From Planctomonas sp. JC2975 (lineage in GTDB: Bacteria; Actinomycetota; Actinomycetes; Actinomycetales; Microbacteriaceae): a stretch of DNA of 64,000 bases. The translations under genes were made by a program, and so were the position numbers. The first letter of the stretch is position 1. Every line of letters begins with the position of its first letter. A model generated the notes under the pieces. It saw only the letters and a list, made by a program, of their open reading frames with translations, searched no databases and was not told the DNA's origin. Shown one piece after another: positions 26,915 through 36,082 of this stretch. The DNA lies in NCBI RefSeq assembly GCF_012985205.1, contig NZ_JABEKS010000001.1:1984001-2048000 (forward strand), in the 5' to 3' direction.

Positions 26915-27118
26915 ACCCGCGTTATACGCCGCGCGGTTGGATATCGGCCAGATGTCCGAAGACCGCTCTACGGATCCGGGCGACCTCGCCTGATTCCCCT
27001 CCCAACACCGATCCGAGGGAGCTCGGCGACCTCCGGGCGCCCGCTCACCGGAGGCCAGGCCCCACCACCCGTAGAAAGAGTGGGCTAATTGTGGGCAAAC
27101 GCGGTTTCCGAGAGAAGC

Positions 27119-27163
27119 AAGAACCCCCGGATCCTTGTAAACACTGGGATCGCGGGGGTTCTT
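27119..27163 (-). terminator. Hairpin terminator of tRNA-Ser
   Basis: 11-bp GC-rich stem (27119-27129 with 27153-27163) immediately after the tRNA 3' end on the minus strand, with extra pairing inside the loop (GATCC/GGATC). On the minus strand the descending arm ends in TT. Confidence 0.75.
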
Positions 27164-27165
27164 CG

Positions 27166-27255
27166 TGGCGGTACCGGTGGGATTTGAACCCACGGATGGC
27201 TTGCACCATCACATGTTTTCGAGACATGCTCCTTCGGCCGCTCGGACACGGTACC
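27166..27255 (-). tRNA. tRNA-Ser (anticodon CGA)
   Basis: 90 bases including an encoded CCA. The acceptor stem pairs GGTACCG with CGGTACC, the discriminator base is G, the T-arm is GTGGG-TTCAAAT-CCCAC, the anticodon loop reads TCTCGAAAA with CGA in the middle, and a long variable arm (GATGGTGCAAGCCATC) identifies a class II serine tRNA. It reads UCG codons, which are frequent in this genome. A terminator hairpin follows directly. Confidence 0.97.
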
Positions 27256-27340
27256 GCCGTCTACTGTACGCGACGCCTCGGTCCCGCACCAATTCGACGG
27301 CGGGGCCGGCCGCGCGCGCTGGTGCGGCATCCGTTGCGGT

Positions 27341-27637
27341 TCACGGCTGCGCGATGCGTCCGGTCGCCGTGTGCTCTGCAGCGGCCCGGCGGCGTGCCGC
27401 AACGGCGTCCTCGATCGCCCTGACAACGGCCGATGCGACGAGCGCGAAGAGGGAAGCGAGCAGCCCGAATCCGAACAGGCCGAGCCCCACGCCCAACAGC
27501 CAAGGGCCGACCCAGCTGGCCGCTTCCAGAGCGCCCGTCACCATCAGCACGCCGACAAAAGTGGCGAGGCATCCCAGCCCGAGACCCAGCACGGTGATCC
27601 ACACCAGTGCGCTCAGCGCCGTGTTTCTCTTGGTCAT
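27341..27637 (-). CDS. Small two-helix membrane protein
   Basis: 98 residues from the ATG at 27637. Two hydrophobic segments (about 8-33 and 42-72) rich in Gly, Leu and Val are followed by a short basic tail of Ala/Arg residues. No family is recognised. It lies between tRNA-Ser and the SGNH hydrolase gene and has no clear operon partner. Composition is like the neighbouring genes, so I treat it as a real but uncharacterised gene. Confidence 0.6.
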   Translation of the reverse strand: MTKRNTALSALVWITVLGLGLGCLATFVGVLMVTGALEAASWVGPWLLGVGLGLFGFGLLASLFALVASAVVRAIEDAVAARRRAAAEHTATGRIAQP

Positions 27638-27864
27638 AGTCCGTCCCCTCCATGACCGGCAACGCGGTGCAGGGCCGCCCCGATTGCTCACGCCCATCAT
27701 TTCGCTCGCCGCTCGTGGTCAGAGGACCGACACGGCAACAGCCCAAGGAGTGAACGCGCGATCCGGCACCAGAGTTCTGGCAACCGCCCTGAAGCGTTAG
27801 CCGAGTGGCAAGCGGCATCCACTGCACCGCACGTAGGGTGGGCCAGGTGGGGAGCCGGGGAAGG

Positions 27865-28641
27865 ATGTCGCGCAGAGGCCTCACCGCGTTGGTGGCGGCA
27901 TCCGTTGGCCTGTCGGTGGTGGCAACGAGCGTCGCATTCGCGCGGTCGGCGGTGCGCCGCACGCGATCTGCCGCCGCTGAGCTGAACGAGACGCTGCCGG
28001 TCAACTCCGCATGGTGGCGCGCCAAGGCGCAGGCCGATGGCGAGTTGCTCTACGTCGCGCTCGGCGACAGCGCGGCGCAGGGCATCGGGGCGAGCCGGCC
28101 GGAGTTCGGGTACGTGGGCATTCTCGGGGACCGCATCGCCGCGCGCTCCGGGTGCTCCGTTCGCACCGTGAACCTCGCCGTGTCCGGCGCCACCGTGGCA
28201 CAGGCCGTCGACTACCAAGTGCCGCGGCTGGAGGCGCGGCGGCCCGACGTCGTCACCGTGTCCATCGGCGCGAACGACATCACGTCGTGGGATGCGACGG
28301 CGTTCGAGACAGCGCTCGGCACCGTCTTCGACGCGCTCCCTCCGCACGCGATCGTCGCCGACCTGCCCTGCTTCTACCTGCCCCACAACGAGCGACTGGT
28401 GGCCGAGGCGAATCGGGTCGTGCGGCGACTCGCCGCCGCCCGCGGCCTCGTGGTGGCTCCCCTGCACGAGACCACGCGACGCCCAGGACTGTTCGGCGTG
28501 CTCACCATGTTCGCAGGCGACCGCTTCCATCCGAACGACCGGGGATACCGCGTGTGGGCATCCGCTTTCGCACCGCTCGTGGATGCGCGCGTCGACCAAC
28601 TCGTCGCCGAGCGCCCTGCCACGCCGACATCCGAGCCCTGA
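27865..28641 (+). CDS. SGNH/GDSL-type esterase or lipase
   Basis: 258 residues from the ATG at 27865 (GGGGAAGG upstream; an ATG 20 codons earlier is possible). An N-terminal hydrophobic segment looks like an uncleaved signal anchor. The GDS block is ALGDSAAQG, block III is GANDIT, and the catalytic Asp/His are in DRFHPNDRG. The family hydrolyses esters of lipids or acylated carbohydrates; with the anchor it should act on the outer side of the membrane. It stands alone between short gaps. Confidence 0.88.
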   Translation: MSRRGLTALVAASVGLSVVATSVAFARSAVRRTRSAAAELNETLPVNSAWWRAKAQADGELLYVALGDSAAQGIGASRPEFGYVGILGDRIAARSGCSVRTVNLAVSGATVAQAVDYQVPRLEARRPDVVTVSIGANDITSWDATAFETALGTVFDALPPHAIVADLPCFYLPHNERLVAEANRVVRRLAAARGLVVAPLHETTRRPGLFGVLTMFAGDRFHPNDRGYRVWASAFAPLVDARVDQLVAERPATPTSEP

Positions 28642-28783
28642 GCAGGCATCGCAGACGCCGTCGACGAGCGGATGTCTCCCCCTCCCCAGCCACGCATCCT
28701 CCACAACTCGCGCCACGGCATCCGCCCACGTCGGAGGTCGCCCCTAGCCTGAGTCGTGATCGCATTCGCTGATCGGAGGGTTC

Positions 28784-30136
28784 ATGGCGAAAACGCAGGG
28801 CGGATACCGCTGCACCGTGTGCGGCTGGACGACAGCCAAGTGGGTGGGGCGCTGCGGTGACTGCCAGGCGTGGGACACCATGACGGAAGTGGTGCAGACA
28901 TCCGCTCGGCTCACTCCGGCGCGGATCGCGGATGACCGTGCGGCCACCCCGATCACCGAGATCTCGACGGATGCCGTGTACCACTGGCCCAGCGGCATCA
29001 GCGAGTTCGATCGTGTACTCGGCGGCGGTGTAGTGCCGGGCGCGGCCATCCTGCTGTCCGGTGAGCCGGGCGTCGGGAAGTCGACACTGCTGCTCGAGGT
29101 CGCGTCACGCACGGCAGCGTCGAAGTCGCGTGTGCTGTATGTGTCCGCCGAAGAATCCGCCGGCCAGGTGCGGCTCCGTGCCGAGCGGACGGGAGCCCTG
29201 CATCAGAATCTGTACCTTGCGGCCGAGACGGATCTCGCCGCGGTCGTCGGACAGATCGACGCGATCGATCCGCAGCTCGTCATCGTCGACTCCGTGCAGA
29301 CCATCGCCAGTGCCGCCATCGATGGCATCGCCGGCGGGCCGAGCCAGGTGCGGGAGGTCGCGACGACACTCATCAGGGTGGCGAAGGAGCGCAATCTTCC
29401 CATCCTCCTCGTCGGCCATGTCACCAAGGACGGCCAAGTCGCCGGGCCCCGCGTGCTCGAGCACCTCGTCGACGTCGTCTGCCAGTTCGAGGGCGACCGG
29501 CAGACCGCGCTCCGGTTCGTGCGAGCGCTGAAGAACAGGTTCGGGCCCACCGACGAGGTCGGATGCTTCGAGATGTCCGGGGACGGGATCGTCGAGGTCC
29601 CGGATCCGAGCGGGTTGTTCCTCAGCCGCTCGTCGACACCCGTGTCGGGCACCTGCGTCACCGTGGCGATGGAGGGCAAGCGCGCCATCCCCGTGGAGGT
29701 ACAGGCGCTGGTGATCGACACCTCGGCACCCAATCCGCGACGAGTGACCAGCGGAGTGGATGCCGCCCGCCTCGCCATGCTGCTCGCGGTGCTCGAGAAG
29801 CGGGCGAACATCCGGGTGTCCGACAAGGATGTCTACGTCTCCACCGTGGGCGGGGTGCGCCTCACGGAGCCCGCCGCAGACCTCGCGATCGCGATCGCCG
29901 TCGCATCCGCCGTGCGAGACAAGGCGATCGGACACGACACCGTGGCGTTCGGTGAGATCAGCCTCGCCGGTGAGGTGCGCGCCGTCACCGCTTCGCGTCA
30001 GCGCGCGGCGGAGGGTGCGCGCATGGGTTTCCGAGAACGGATCGACGCGGAGACGGGAAGCATCGCCGCAGCACTCCGGCTGGCGTTCGCGACCGGACTC
30101 ACCGAGCGCGAACGAGAGCTGGACGCGGCGTTCTGA
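28784..30136 (+). CDS. radA: DNA repair protein RadA
   Basis: 450 residues, full length. The N-terminal zinc finger is CTVCGWTTAKWVGRCGDC, Walker A is GEPGVGKST, the RadA-specific motif KNRFGPTDEVGCFEM is intact, and a Lon-protease-like C-terminal domain follows (about 290-440). RadA is a RecA-related hexameric helicase that drives branch migration during recombinational repair. The ATG at 28784 follows GGAGGG. Its usual actinobacterial neighbour disA is not seen next to it. Confidence 0.97.
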   Translation: MAKTQGGYRCTVCGWTTAKWVGRCGDCQAWDTMTEVVQTSARLTPARIADDRAATPITEISTDAVYHWPSGISEFDRVLGGGVVPGAAILLSGEPGVGKSTLLLEVASRTAASKSRVLYVSAEESAGQVRLRAERTGALHQNLYLAAETDLAAVVGQIDAIDPQLVIVDSVQTIASAAIDGIAGGPSQVREVATTLIRVAKERNLPILLVGHVTKDGQVAGPRVLEHLVDVVCQFEGDRQTALRFVRALKNRFGPTDEVGCFEMSGDGIVEVPDPSGLFLSRSSTPVSGTCVTVAMEGKRAIPVEVQALVIDTSAPNPRRVTSGVDAARLAMLLAVLEKRANIRVSDKDVYVSTVGGVRLTEPAADLAIAIAVASAVRDKAIGHDTVAFGEISLAGEVRAVTASRQRAAEGARMGFRERIDAETGSIAAALRLAFATGLTERERELDAAF

Positions 30137-30148
30137 GCCTGAGCACGC

Positions 30149-30787
30149 TCAGTACAGCAAGAACTGCTTGGTCGTCTTCGACGTGACGCCGTTGACCTGC
30201 ACCTTCAGGTGATACGACGCTCCTGCCGCAGGAACCGCTTCACGCTGCTTGTCGCCGCACGTCGAGGGCGCCGAGCGGGTGCGGTCCCAGGCGATCGGCG
30301 TCGAGGTGAGCGTCTTGCCCGGCTCGAGCAGCACGACGGTGCTCTTCGGATCCGTCTGGCAATCGCTCGACTTCCAGTACACCTCCGTGCCGCTCGTGAT
30401 CGTGAATGTCTGCTTGGCCGTGCCGACATCGAAGGCGCAGGCCTTCGACCCGGTGTTGGTGATCGAGAACGACAACTGAGGCTGGACGCCTGCGGTGTAC
30501 GTGTTCGAATCCGTCGCCGACTCGACGTCGATCGCCGAGGCTGCACACGTCTTTCCCGACGCCGTCGCCGCCGTGGTCGGCACTGTGGTCGGGTTGGTCG
30601 TGTGCCTTGGCGTCGAGGTCGGGGTGTTCGTGGGGGCGGTGGCCGAAGCGTCCGACTTGCCACGGGGAGCGAAGACGATCAGAAGAACCACGACGACGAT
30701 TGCCAGCAGCGCCAGACCCACCACGAGCCGACGACGCCAGTAGATCCTGCTCGACTGCGGGCCGACCGGATGCTTCAGGCTCGACAT
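30149..30787 (-). CDS. Membrane-anchored secreted protein with Thr-rich linker
   Basis: 212 residues. A basic N-terminus, one membrane helix (about 20-42) and a Thr/Pro/Ser-rich linker (about 50-78) lead to a C-terminal beta-rich domain with cysteines near 80, 117, 143 and 177 that could form disulphides. This is the architecture of a surface-exposed domain on a flexible stalk; the domain reads like an Ig-like fold (SFSITNTGSKACAFDVG). No family name can be assigned with confidence. It converges on radA. Confidence 0.7.
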   Translation of the reverse strand: MSSLKHPVGPQSSRIYWRRRLVVGLALLAIVVVVLLIVFAPRGKSDASATAPTNTPTSTPRHTTNPTTVPTTAATASGKTCAASAIDVESATDSNTYTAGVQPQLSFSITNTGSKACAFDVGTAKQTFTITSGTEVYWKSSDCQTDPKSTVVLLEPGKTLTSTPIAWDRTRSAPSTCGDKQREAVPAAGASYHLKVQVNGVTSKTTKQFLLY

Positions 30788-30901
30788 GCCAACAGATTAA
30801 GCGGCACCCTTGCGACAGCTGTGGCAACTCGCCGGTCGCGTGCGGCAATACCAGGGCGGCGCCATGGTAGCGGAGCCGCAACGGAAGGGTCGCAGTCGCC
30901 C

Positions 30902-31444
30902 CTACAGGTGCTTGATCATGCGGGTGTTGCCGAGTGTGTTCGGCTTCACCCTGGCGAGATCGAGGAACTCGGCCACACCTTCGTCGCGGCTGCGGAGCAG
31001 TTCGTTGTAGATCTCGGGATCCACGGTCTCGTGTCCCATGTCCTCGAAGCCGTGGCGCGAGAAGAACCGCACCTCGAACGTGAGGCAGAACAAGCGGCTC
31101 AGGCCGAGCCCGACCGCGTCGTACTCGAGCCGCTCCAGCATGGCGTGACCCACACCGCGTCCGCGCCACTGATCCGCGACGGCGAGTGTGCGCACCTCGC
31201 CGAGGTCTTCCCACAGCACGTGGACGGCGCCGCATCCGATGAGCTCGCCCTCGAGATCCTCCGCAACGCGGAATTCCTGCAGCGCCTCGTAGAGCGCAAC
31301 GCGCTCCTTGCCGAGCAGGATCCGACCGTCGACCAGTGGCTGCACGAGTCGCTGGATGCCGGGGACGTCGCTGGTACGCGCGCGTCGCACGCGGAATCCG
31401 CGGAGTTCGGTCGTCGAGATCGGCTCGGTGAGGAGGTCAGCCAC
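30902..31444 (-). CDS. GNAT amino-acid N-acetyltransferase
   Basis: 180 residues. The acetyl-CoA loop is QWRGRGVGHAML, and the C-terminal FFSRHGFEDM is typical of the short N-acetylglutamate synthase type used for arginine synthesis in actinobacteria (Rv2747-like). The opening RVRRARTSDVPGIQRLV is also in line. It probably acetylates glutamate or another amino acid. It lies downstream of clpC in the same direction but behind a strong hairpin. Confidence 0.85.
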   Translation of the reverse strand: MADLLTEPISTTELRGFRVRRARTSDVPGIQRLVQPLVDGRILLGKERVALYEALQEFRVAEDLEGELIGCGAVHVLWEDLGEVRTLAVADQWRGRGVGHAMLERLEYDAVGLGLSRLFCLTFEVRFFSRHGFEDMGHETVDPEIYNELLRSRDEGVAEFLDLARVKPNTLGNTRMIKHL

Positions 31445-31528
31445 GGATTCAGTCTAGGGATCACGTCGCCACGATCCCTGGATGCGCTCGCGCGGGCATC
31501 CGCGGTGCGACAGACCGCCCGCGCAACG

Positions 31529-31595
31529 AACCGCAGCCACTTCGCATGTTCACAGCCCCGAAGGGTGGCCGCGGTTGTGCGAAGTGGCTGCGGTT
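31529..31595 (-). terminator. Terminator-like perfect inverted repeat after clpC
   Basis: Perfect 18-bp arms (31529-31546 and 31578-31595) separated by 31 bases, starting 18 bases past the clpC stop. The loop is unusually long for a simple terminator, but the position right after clpC makes that the best reading. Confidence 0.65.
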
Positions 31596-31613
31596 GGGTG
31601 GCCGTGGCGGATG

Positions 31614-34136
31614 CTACATGCCTGCGGCGAGGTCCGGCGTGGTCGAACCGGTGCCGACCGTGCCGGCGGAGATCGCACCGACCGGGTCCTTGCGGGCCGC
31701 GGTCGTGAACACGAACTCGTTGTCCTTGAAGTCCACGGTCACGTGGTCGCCTGCGTTGAGCTCGCCGTGCAGGATCTTCTCGCTGAGGCGATCCTCCACC
31801 TCGTGCTGCACCGCACGACGCAACGGACGTGCGCCGAGGGCCGGATCGAATCCGACCTCGATGAGCTTCTCCTTCGCGGCCTGCGTGAGCTCGATCGTCA
31901 TGTCGCGGTCGAGCATCCGCTCGCCAAGACGCTTCACGAAGAGGTCGACGATCTGCAGCAGCTCGTTCTTGTCGAGCTGCGGGAACACGATGATCTCGTC
32001 GACGCGGTTCAGGAACTCGGGCTTGAAGTTCTTCTTCAGCTCTTCCTTCACCTTGCCGCTCATCCGGTCGTATCCGGACTGGCTGCCGGCGTCGCCCTCG
32101 GCCTGGAAGCCGACGGGACCACCGGAGATGGCCGCGGTTCCGAGGTTGGTCGTCATGATGATGACCGTGTTCTTGAAGTCGACGACGCGGCCCTGGCCAT
32201 CCGTCAGACGTCCCTCTTCCAGGATCTGGAGGAGCGAGTTGAAGATGTCGGGATGCGCCTTCTCGATCTCATCGAAGAGCACGACGCTGAAGGGCTTGCG
32301 GCGAACCTTCTCGGTGAGCTGGCCGCCCTCTTCGAAGCCGACGAACCCGGGAGGAGCACCGAACAGTCGGGAGACGGTGTGCTTCTCGCCGTACTCCGAC
32401 ATGTCGAGCGAGATCATCGCCGACTCGTCGTCGAACAGGAACTCGGCGAGCGCCTTGGCCAGCTCCGTCTTGCCGACACCGGTCGGTCCGGCGAAGATGA
32501 ACGACCCGGACGGGCGGTGCGGATCCTTCAGGCCGGCACGCTGACGGCGGATGGTGCGGGAGAGCGCCGAGATGGCCTCCTCCTGACCGATGACCCGCTG
32601 GTGCAGCGCCTTCTCCATGAAGACGAGCCGACTGGATTCCTCCTCGGTGAGCTTGAACACCGGGATGCCCGTCGCCTGCGCCAGAACTTCGGCGATGAGA
32701 CCCTCGTCCACCTCGGCCGTGGTCTTCACGTCGCCGGAGCGCCACTGCTTCTCGAGGCGCAGACGCTCGCCGAGGAGGTTCTTCTCCTCGTCGCGCAGGC
32801 TCGCGGCCTTCTCGAAGTCCTGCTCCTCGATCGCGGCTTCCTTGCGCTCGCGCACCTTGGCGATCTTGTCGTCGAACTCCCGCAGCTCAGGCGGCGCGGA
32901 CAGGATCGACAGGCGCAGGCGGGCGCCGGCCTCGTCGATCAGGTCGATCGCCTTGTCAGGAAGGAACCGGTCGCTGATGTAACGGTCGGAGAGGTTCGCC
33001 GCGGCGACGATGGCGCCATCCGTGATCGACACCTTGTGGTGCGCCTCGTAGCGGTCGCGCAGCCCCTTCAGGATGTTGATCGCGTGAGGCAGCGACGGCT
33101 CCGCCACCTGGATGGGCTGGAAGCGGCGCTCGAGCGCGGCATCCTTCTCGAAGTGCTTGCGGTACTCGTCGAGCGTGGTCGCACCGATGGTCTGCAGCTC
33201 GCCGCGGGCGAGGAGCGGCTTCAGGATGCTCGCCGCATCGATCGCGCCCTCGGCCGCGCCCGCACCCACCAGGGTGTGGATCTCGTCGATGAACGTGATG
33301 ATGTCGCCGCGGGTGCGGATCTCCTTGGTGACCTTCTTGAGGCGTTCCTCGAAGTCACCGCGGTAGCGGGATCCGGCGATGAGGGAGCCGAGGTCGAGCG
33401 TGTAGAGCTGCTTGTCCTTCAGCGTCTCCGGCACGTCGCCGCGCACGATCGCCTGGGCGAGGCCCTCGACGACGGCCGTCTTTCCGACGCCGGGCTCACC
33501 GATCAGCACGGGATTGTTTTTGGAGCGGCGCGACAGGATCTGCATGACGCGCTCGATCTCTTTCTCGCGCCCGATCACGGGATCGAGTTTGTTCTCTCTC
33601 GCCGCCTGCGTGAGGTTGCGGCCGAACTGGTCGAGGATCTGGCTGCCGCCCTGAGCGCTCTGCTGCTCGTTGGCGCCCACCTGCACCTGCTCCTTGCCCT
33701 GGTAACCCGAGAGCAGCTGGATGACCTGCTGACGCACCCGGTTGAGATCCGCTCCGAGCTTCACGAGCACCTGGGCGGCGACGCCCTCGCCCTCGCGGAT
33801 GAGGCCGAGCAGGATGTGCTCGGTCCCGATGTAGTTGTGGCCGAGCTGCAGCGCCTCTCGCAGCGACAGCTCCAGCACCTTCTTCGCGCGCGGCGTGAAC
33901 GGGATGTGCCCGGTGGGCTGCTGCTGTCCCTGGCCGATGATGTCCTGCACCTGCTCGCGGACGGCATCGAGGGAGATCCCCAGCGACTCCAGGGCCTTCG
34001 CCGCGACGCCTTCGCCCTCGTGGATCAGGCCGAGCAGGATGTGCTCGGTACCGATGTAGTTGTGGTTGAGCATCTTGGCCTCTTCTTGGGCCAGGACGAC
34101 GACTCGGCGAGCTCGGTCGGTGAATCTCTCAAACAT
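31614..34136 (-). CDS. clpC: ClpC AAA+ unfoldase
   Basis: 840 residues. Duplicated Clp-N repeats (about 1-150), first AAA module with GEPGVGKT, a UVR-type middle region ([18 protein letters not shown]), second AAA module with GPTGVGKT, and the C-terminal D2-small domain. It unfolds substrates for ClpP and is essential in many actinobacteria. The ATG at 34136 gives the canonical [11 protein letters not shown] start and follows GAGGAG. The frame upstream of it is not part of the family. A ClgR-like operator lies about 130 bases upstream. Confidence 0.97.
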   Translation of the reverse strand: MFERFTDRARRVVVLAQEEAKMLNHNYIGTEHILLGLIHEGEGVAAKALESLGISLDAVREQVQDIIGQGQQQPTGHIPFTPRAKKVLELSLREALQLGHNYIGTEHILLGLIREGEGVAAQVLVKLGADLNRVRQQVIQLLSGYQGKEQVQVGANEQQSAQGGSQILDQFGRNLTQAARENKLDPVIGREKEIERVMQILSRRSKNNPVLIGEPGVGKTAVVEGLAQAIVRGDVPETLKDKQLYTLDLGSLIAGSRYRGDFEERLKKVTKEIRTRGDIITFIDEIHTLVGAGAAEGAIDAASILKPLLARGELQTIGATTLDEYRKHFEKDAALERRFQPIQVAEPSLPHAINILKGLRDRYEAHHKVSITDGAIVAAANLSDRYISDRFLPDKAIDLIDEAGARLRLSILSAPPELREFDDKIAKVRERKEAAIEEQDFEKAASLRDEEKNLLGERLRLEKQWRSGDVKTTAEVDEGLIAEVLAQATGIPVFKLTEEESSRLVFMEKALHQRVIGQEEAISALSRTIRRQRAGLKDPHRPSGSFIFAGPTGVGKTELAKALAEFLFDDESAMISLDMSEYGEKHTVSRLFGAPPGFVGFEEGGQLTEKVRRKPFSVVLFDEIEKAHPDIFNSLLQILEEGRLTDGQGRVVDFKNTVIIMTTNLGTAAISGGPVGFQAEGDAGSQSGYDRMSGKVKEELKKNFKPEFLNRVDEIIVFPQLDKNELLQIVDLFVKRLGERMLDRDMTIELTQAAKEKLIEVGFDPALGARPLRRAVQHEVEDRLSEKILHGELNAGDHVTVDFKDNEFVFTTAARKDPVGAISAGTVGTGSTTPDLAAGM

Positions 34137-34268
34137 GTGGTCACTCCTCGCGGAGCCGCTGGCGGGATGCGGGCGGGATGTCTGCGGTGATTGCTCGCCG
34201 ACATCCGGATGCCTGCACGTCGGCTCCGATACTTCGAGGGTAGCCAGCGGCAAGGCTGCCCGGGCCGC

Positions 34269-34286
34269 TGTTCGCCGTCGGCGTTA
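34269..34286 (-). promoter_or_regulatory. Candidate ClgR operator upstream of clpC
   Basis: TGTTCGCCGTCGGCGTTA contains CGC-N5-GCG flanked by A/T and agrees with the ClgR consensus WNNWCGCYNANRGCGWWS, recalled from Corynebacterium, at all but the central A and the final S. It lies 133 bases before the clpC start, a normal position for activation of clp genes. Confidence 0.45.
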
Positions 34287-34353
34287 AGGGCCCCTGGCGC
34301 GCGACCATGCGCGCATACTCCGGGCGCTCCCGGACGGATGTCGGTACCGCCGA

Positions 34354-34782
34354 CTACTTCGAGCCGAGAGGCGCGAGCTTCCAGGTGAGGCCCTGGCCCG
34401 TGATGGAGACGTCGGAGCTGCGGTCGATGGTGTTCGGAGTCGCGAACACCGTGGTGTGCGGCACGTAGTCCATGGTGCAGGCGGTCTTTCCGCCGGTCGA
34501 GATGGTGAGCTCCATCTTGTTGTGCCCGGTCAGAGCGAACTTCGTCGCGACCGGCGGGCACGTCGAGCTGCCATACAGCGTGACAGTGAACTGGTCGCCG
34601 TTCTTGAGCCAGACCGAGAACGGCGCCCCGCCCGCGCTGCTCGCCGGCGCCTCGACGCCCTTCGGCTCGCCCTTGTAGTTCGTGATCGGCTTCGTGGAGT
34701 TCTGCGTGCATCCGGCAAGGGCGATCACGGTGAGACCCGCGACGACGGATGCAACGGCAAGACGAGCGAAGCGGCGCGGCAT
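34354..34782 (-). CDS. Lipoprotein of unknown function
   Basis: 142 residues. A short signal with basic start and the lipobox ALAGC (cysteine 25) predicts a lipid-anchored exported protein. The mature part is about 115 residues, beta-rich, with two further cysteines (in STCPP and TACTMDY) that may pair. No family motif is recognised. It lies between the clpC promoter region and the repeat array before pirin and is transcribed away from the array. Confidence 0.78.
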   Translation of the reverse strand: MPRRFARLAVASVVAGLTVIALAGCTQNSTKPITNYKGEPKGVEAPASSAGGAPFSVWLKNGDQFTVTLYGSSTCPPVATKFALTGHNKMELTISTGGKTACTMDYVPHTTVFATPNTIDRSSDVSITGQGLTWKLAPLGSK

Positions 34783-34892
34783 GCCTCAATCGTAGGGCCA
34801 GCAAGGAGCGAGGGACGGGATCGAACGGGCAGCGATTGCGTGACGATCGTTCGCATCCGCACGGTACAGGGATCGTTCTCCAAGGGCCGAGT

Positions 34893-35088
34893 CGGGCACC
34901 CCCTCGAAGGGATGAACGGGCACCCTCAGAAGGAAAGCCGGCACCGTCGGAGAAACGGGCACCCTCAGGGAGAGAAACAGGCACTCTCGGGGAGAGAAAC
35001 AGGCACCCTCGGGCGGAGAAACGGGCACTGTCGGGCGGCGAAACGGGCACTTTCGAGGGGAGGAACGGGCACCGTCGGGGAGGTCGTA
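34893..35088. repeat. Tandem array of about nine 22-bp units before pirin gene
   Basis: GGCAC cores start at 34895, 34919, 34940, 34958, 34980, 35002, 35024, 35046 and 35068. The last six are spaced at exactly 22 bases; the first three intervals are 24, 21 and 18. A typical unit reads GAAACGGGCACCCTCGGGCG with small changes. Since 22 is not a multiple of three the array does not encode a peptide repeat. It occupies most of the 316-base gap between a lipoprotein gene and pirin, and the pirin ribosome site lies in its last unit. Confidence 0.88.
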
Positions 35089-35098
35089 GGCTCCTCGC

Positions 35099-36073
35099 AT
35101 GAGCAACCTGGAGCGGCATCCGGCCGAACTCGTGGCCGAGTGCGACACCCTCGACGCGGAAGGCATCTTCCTCATCGAGCCGCGTGACGTTCCGCTCGGC
35201 GGCCCCCGCGCGATGCCCGTTCACCGCACGCTCCCGCAACGCGCGAAGTCCACCATCGGCGGGTGGTGCTTCCTCGACCACTACGGTCCCGACGACGTGT
35301 CGGTGACCGGCGGGATGCGCGTGCCGCCGCATCCGCACACCGGGTTGCAGACCGTGAGCTGGCTGTTCCAGGGCGAGATCGAGCACAGGGACAGCGTCGG
35401 ATCCCACGCGATGGTGCGGCCCGGCGAGCTGAACCTGATGACCGCAGGACACGGGATCAGCCACTCCGAGGACTCGACGCCCGAGACGACGGTGCTGCAC
35501 GGCGCCCAGTTGTGGCTCGCGCTGCCGGACGCATCCCGTGATCAGGATCCGTTCTTCGAGAACACCGTGCCTGATCCGATCCGCATCGACGGCGCAGTCG
35601 TGCGGGTGTTCATCGGCGAGCTGGCCGGGGCATCCGCAGACGCAACGGTGTTCTCACCGCTCGTCGGCGCTCAACTCGACCTGGATGCCGGCGCCTCCGT
35701 CGTTCTCGACGTGCGGTCCGAGTTCGAGCACGGAATCCTGCTCGACCTCGGCGACGTGAGCGTGGCGGGCGTCGAGGTACCGCACCGCCACCTCGCGTAT
35801 GTGCCGCCCGGACGCACCCGGCTGCGGCTGTCGTCGGTGGGCGGCGCGCGCATCCTGCTGCTCGGCGGGGAGCCTCTCGGCGAGCAGATCGTGATGTGGT
35901 GGAACTTCATCGGCCGCACGCACGACGAGGTCGTCGCCTCACGCGAGCAGTGGCAGCACGACGTGATCGACGGATCGGACGCGACCGGCCGATTCGGCAC
36001 CGTCGCTGACTACCCCGGGCGGCCGCTTCCGGCGCCGGAGATGCCGACGGTACGGCTCAAGCCGCGCGAGTAG
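35099..36073 (+). CDS. Pirin family protein
   Basis: 324 residues. The N-terminal cupin has the iron-binding signature PPHPHTGLQTVSWLFQGEIE, with a further HGISHSE metal motif; the C-terminal half is the second pirin cupin. Bacterial pirins are quercetin dioxygenase-like or redox-responsive cofactors; which applies here is not known. The ATG at 35099 follows GGGGAGG, part of the last repeat of the 22-bp array, so that array lies in the leader or promoter of this gene. Confidence 0.93.
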   Translation: MSNLERHPAELVAECDTLDAEGIFLIEPRDVPLGGPRAMPVHRTLPQRAKSTIGGWCFLDHYGPDDVSVTGGMRVPPHPHTGLQTVSWLFQGEIEHRDSVGSHAMVRPGELNLMTAGHGISHSEDSTPETTVLHGAQLWLALPDASRDQDPFFENTVPDPIRIDGAVVRVFIGELAGASADATVFSPLVGAQLDLDAGASVVLDVRSEFEHGILLDLGDVSVAGVEVPHRHLAYVPPGRTRLRLSSVGGARILLLGGEPLGEQIVMWWNFIGRTHDEVVASREQWQHDVIDGSDATGRFGTVADYPGRPLPAPEMPTVRLKPRE

Positions 36074-36082
36074 GCGCGGCCG

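Noticed and set aside
31482-34190. 902-codon open frame on the plus strand
   Set aside because: It is the antisense shadow of clpC; the composition is typical of a high-GC antisense frame and it has no family motifs.
34893-35088. CRISPR array
   Set aside because: Units are only 22 bases and directly adjoining, with no unique spacers, and no cas genes are present.
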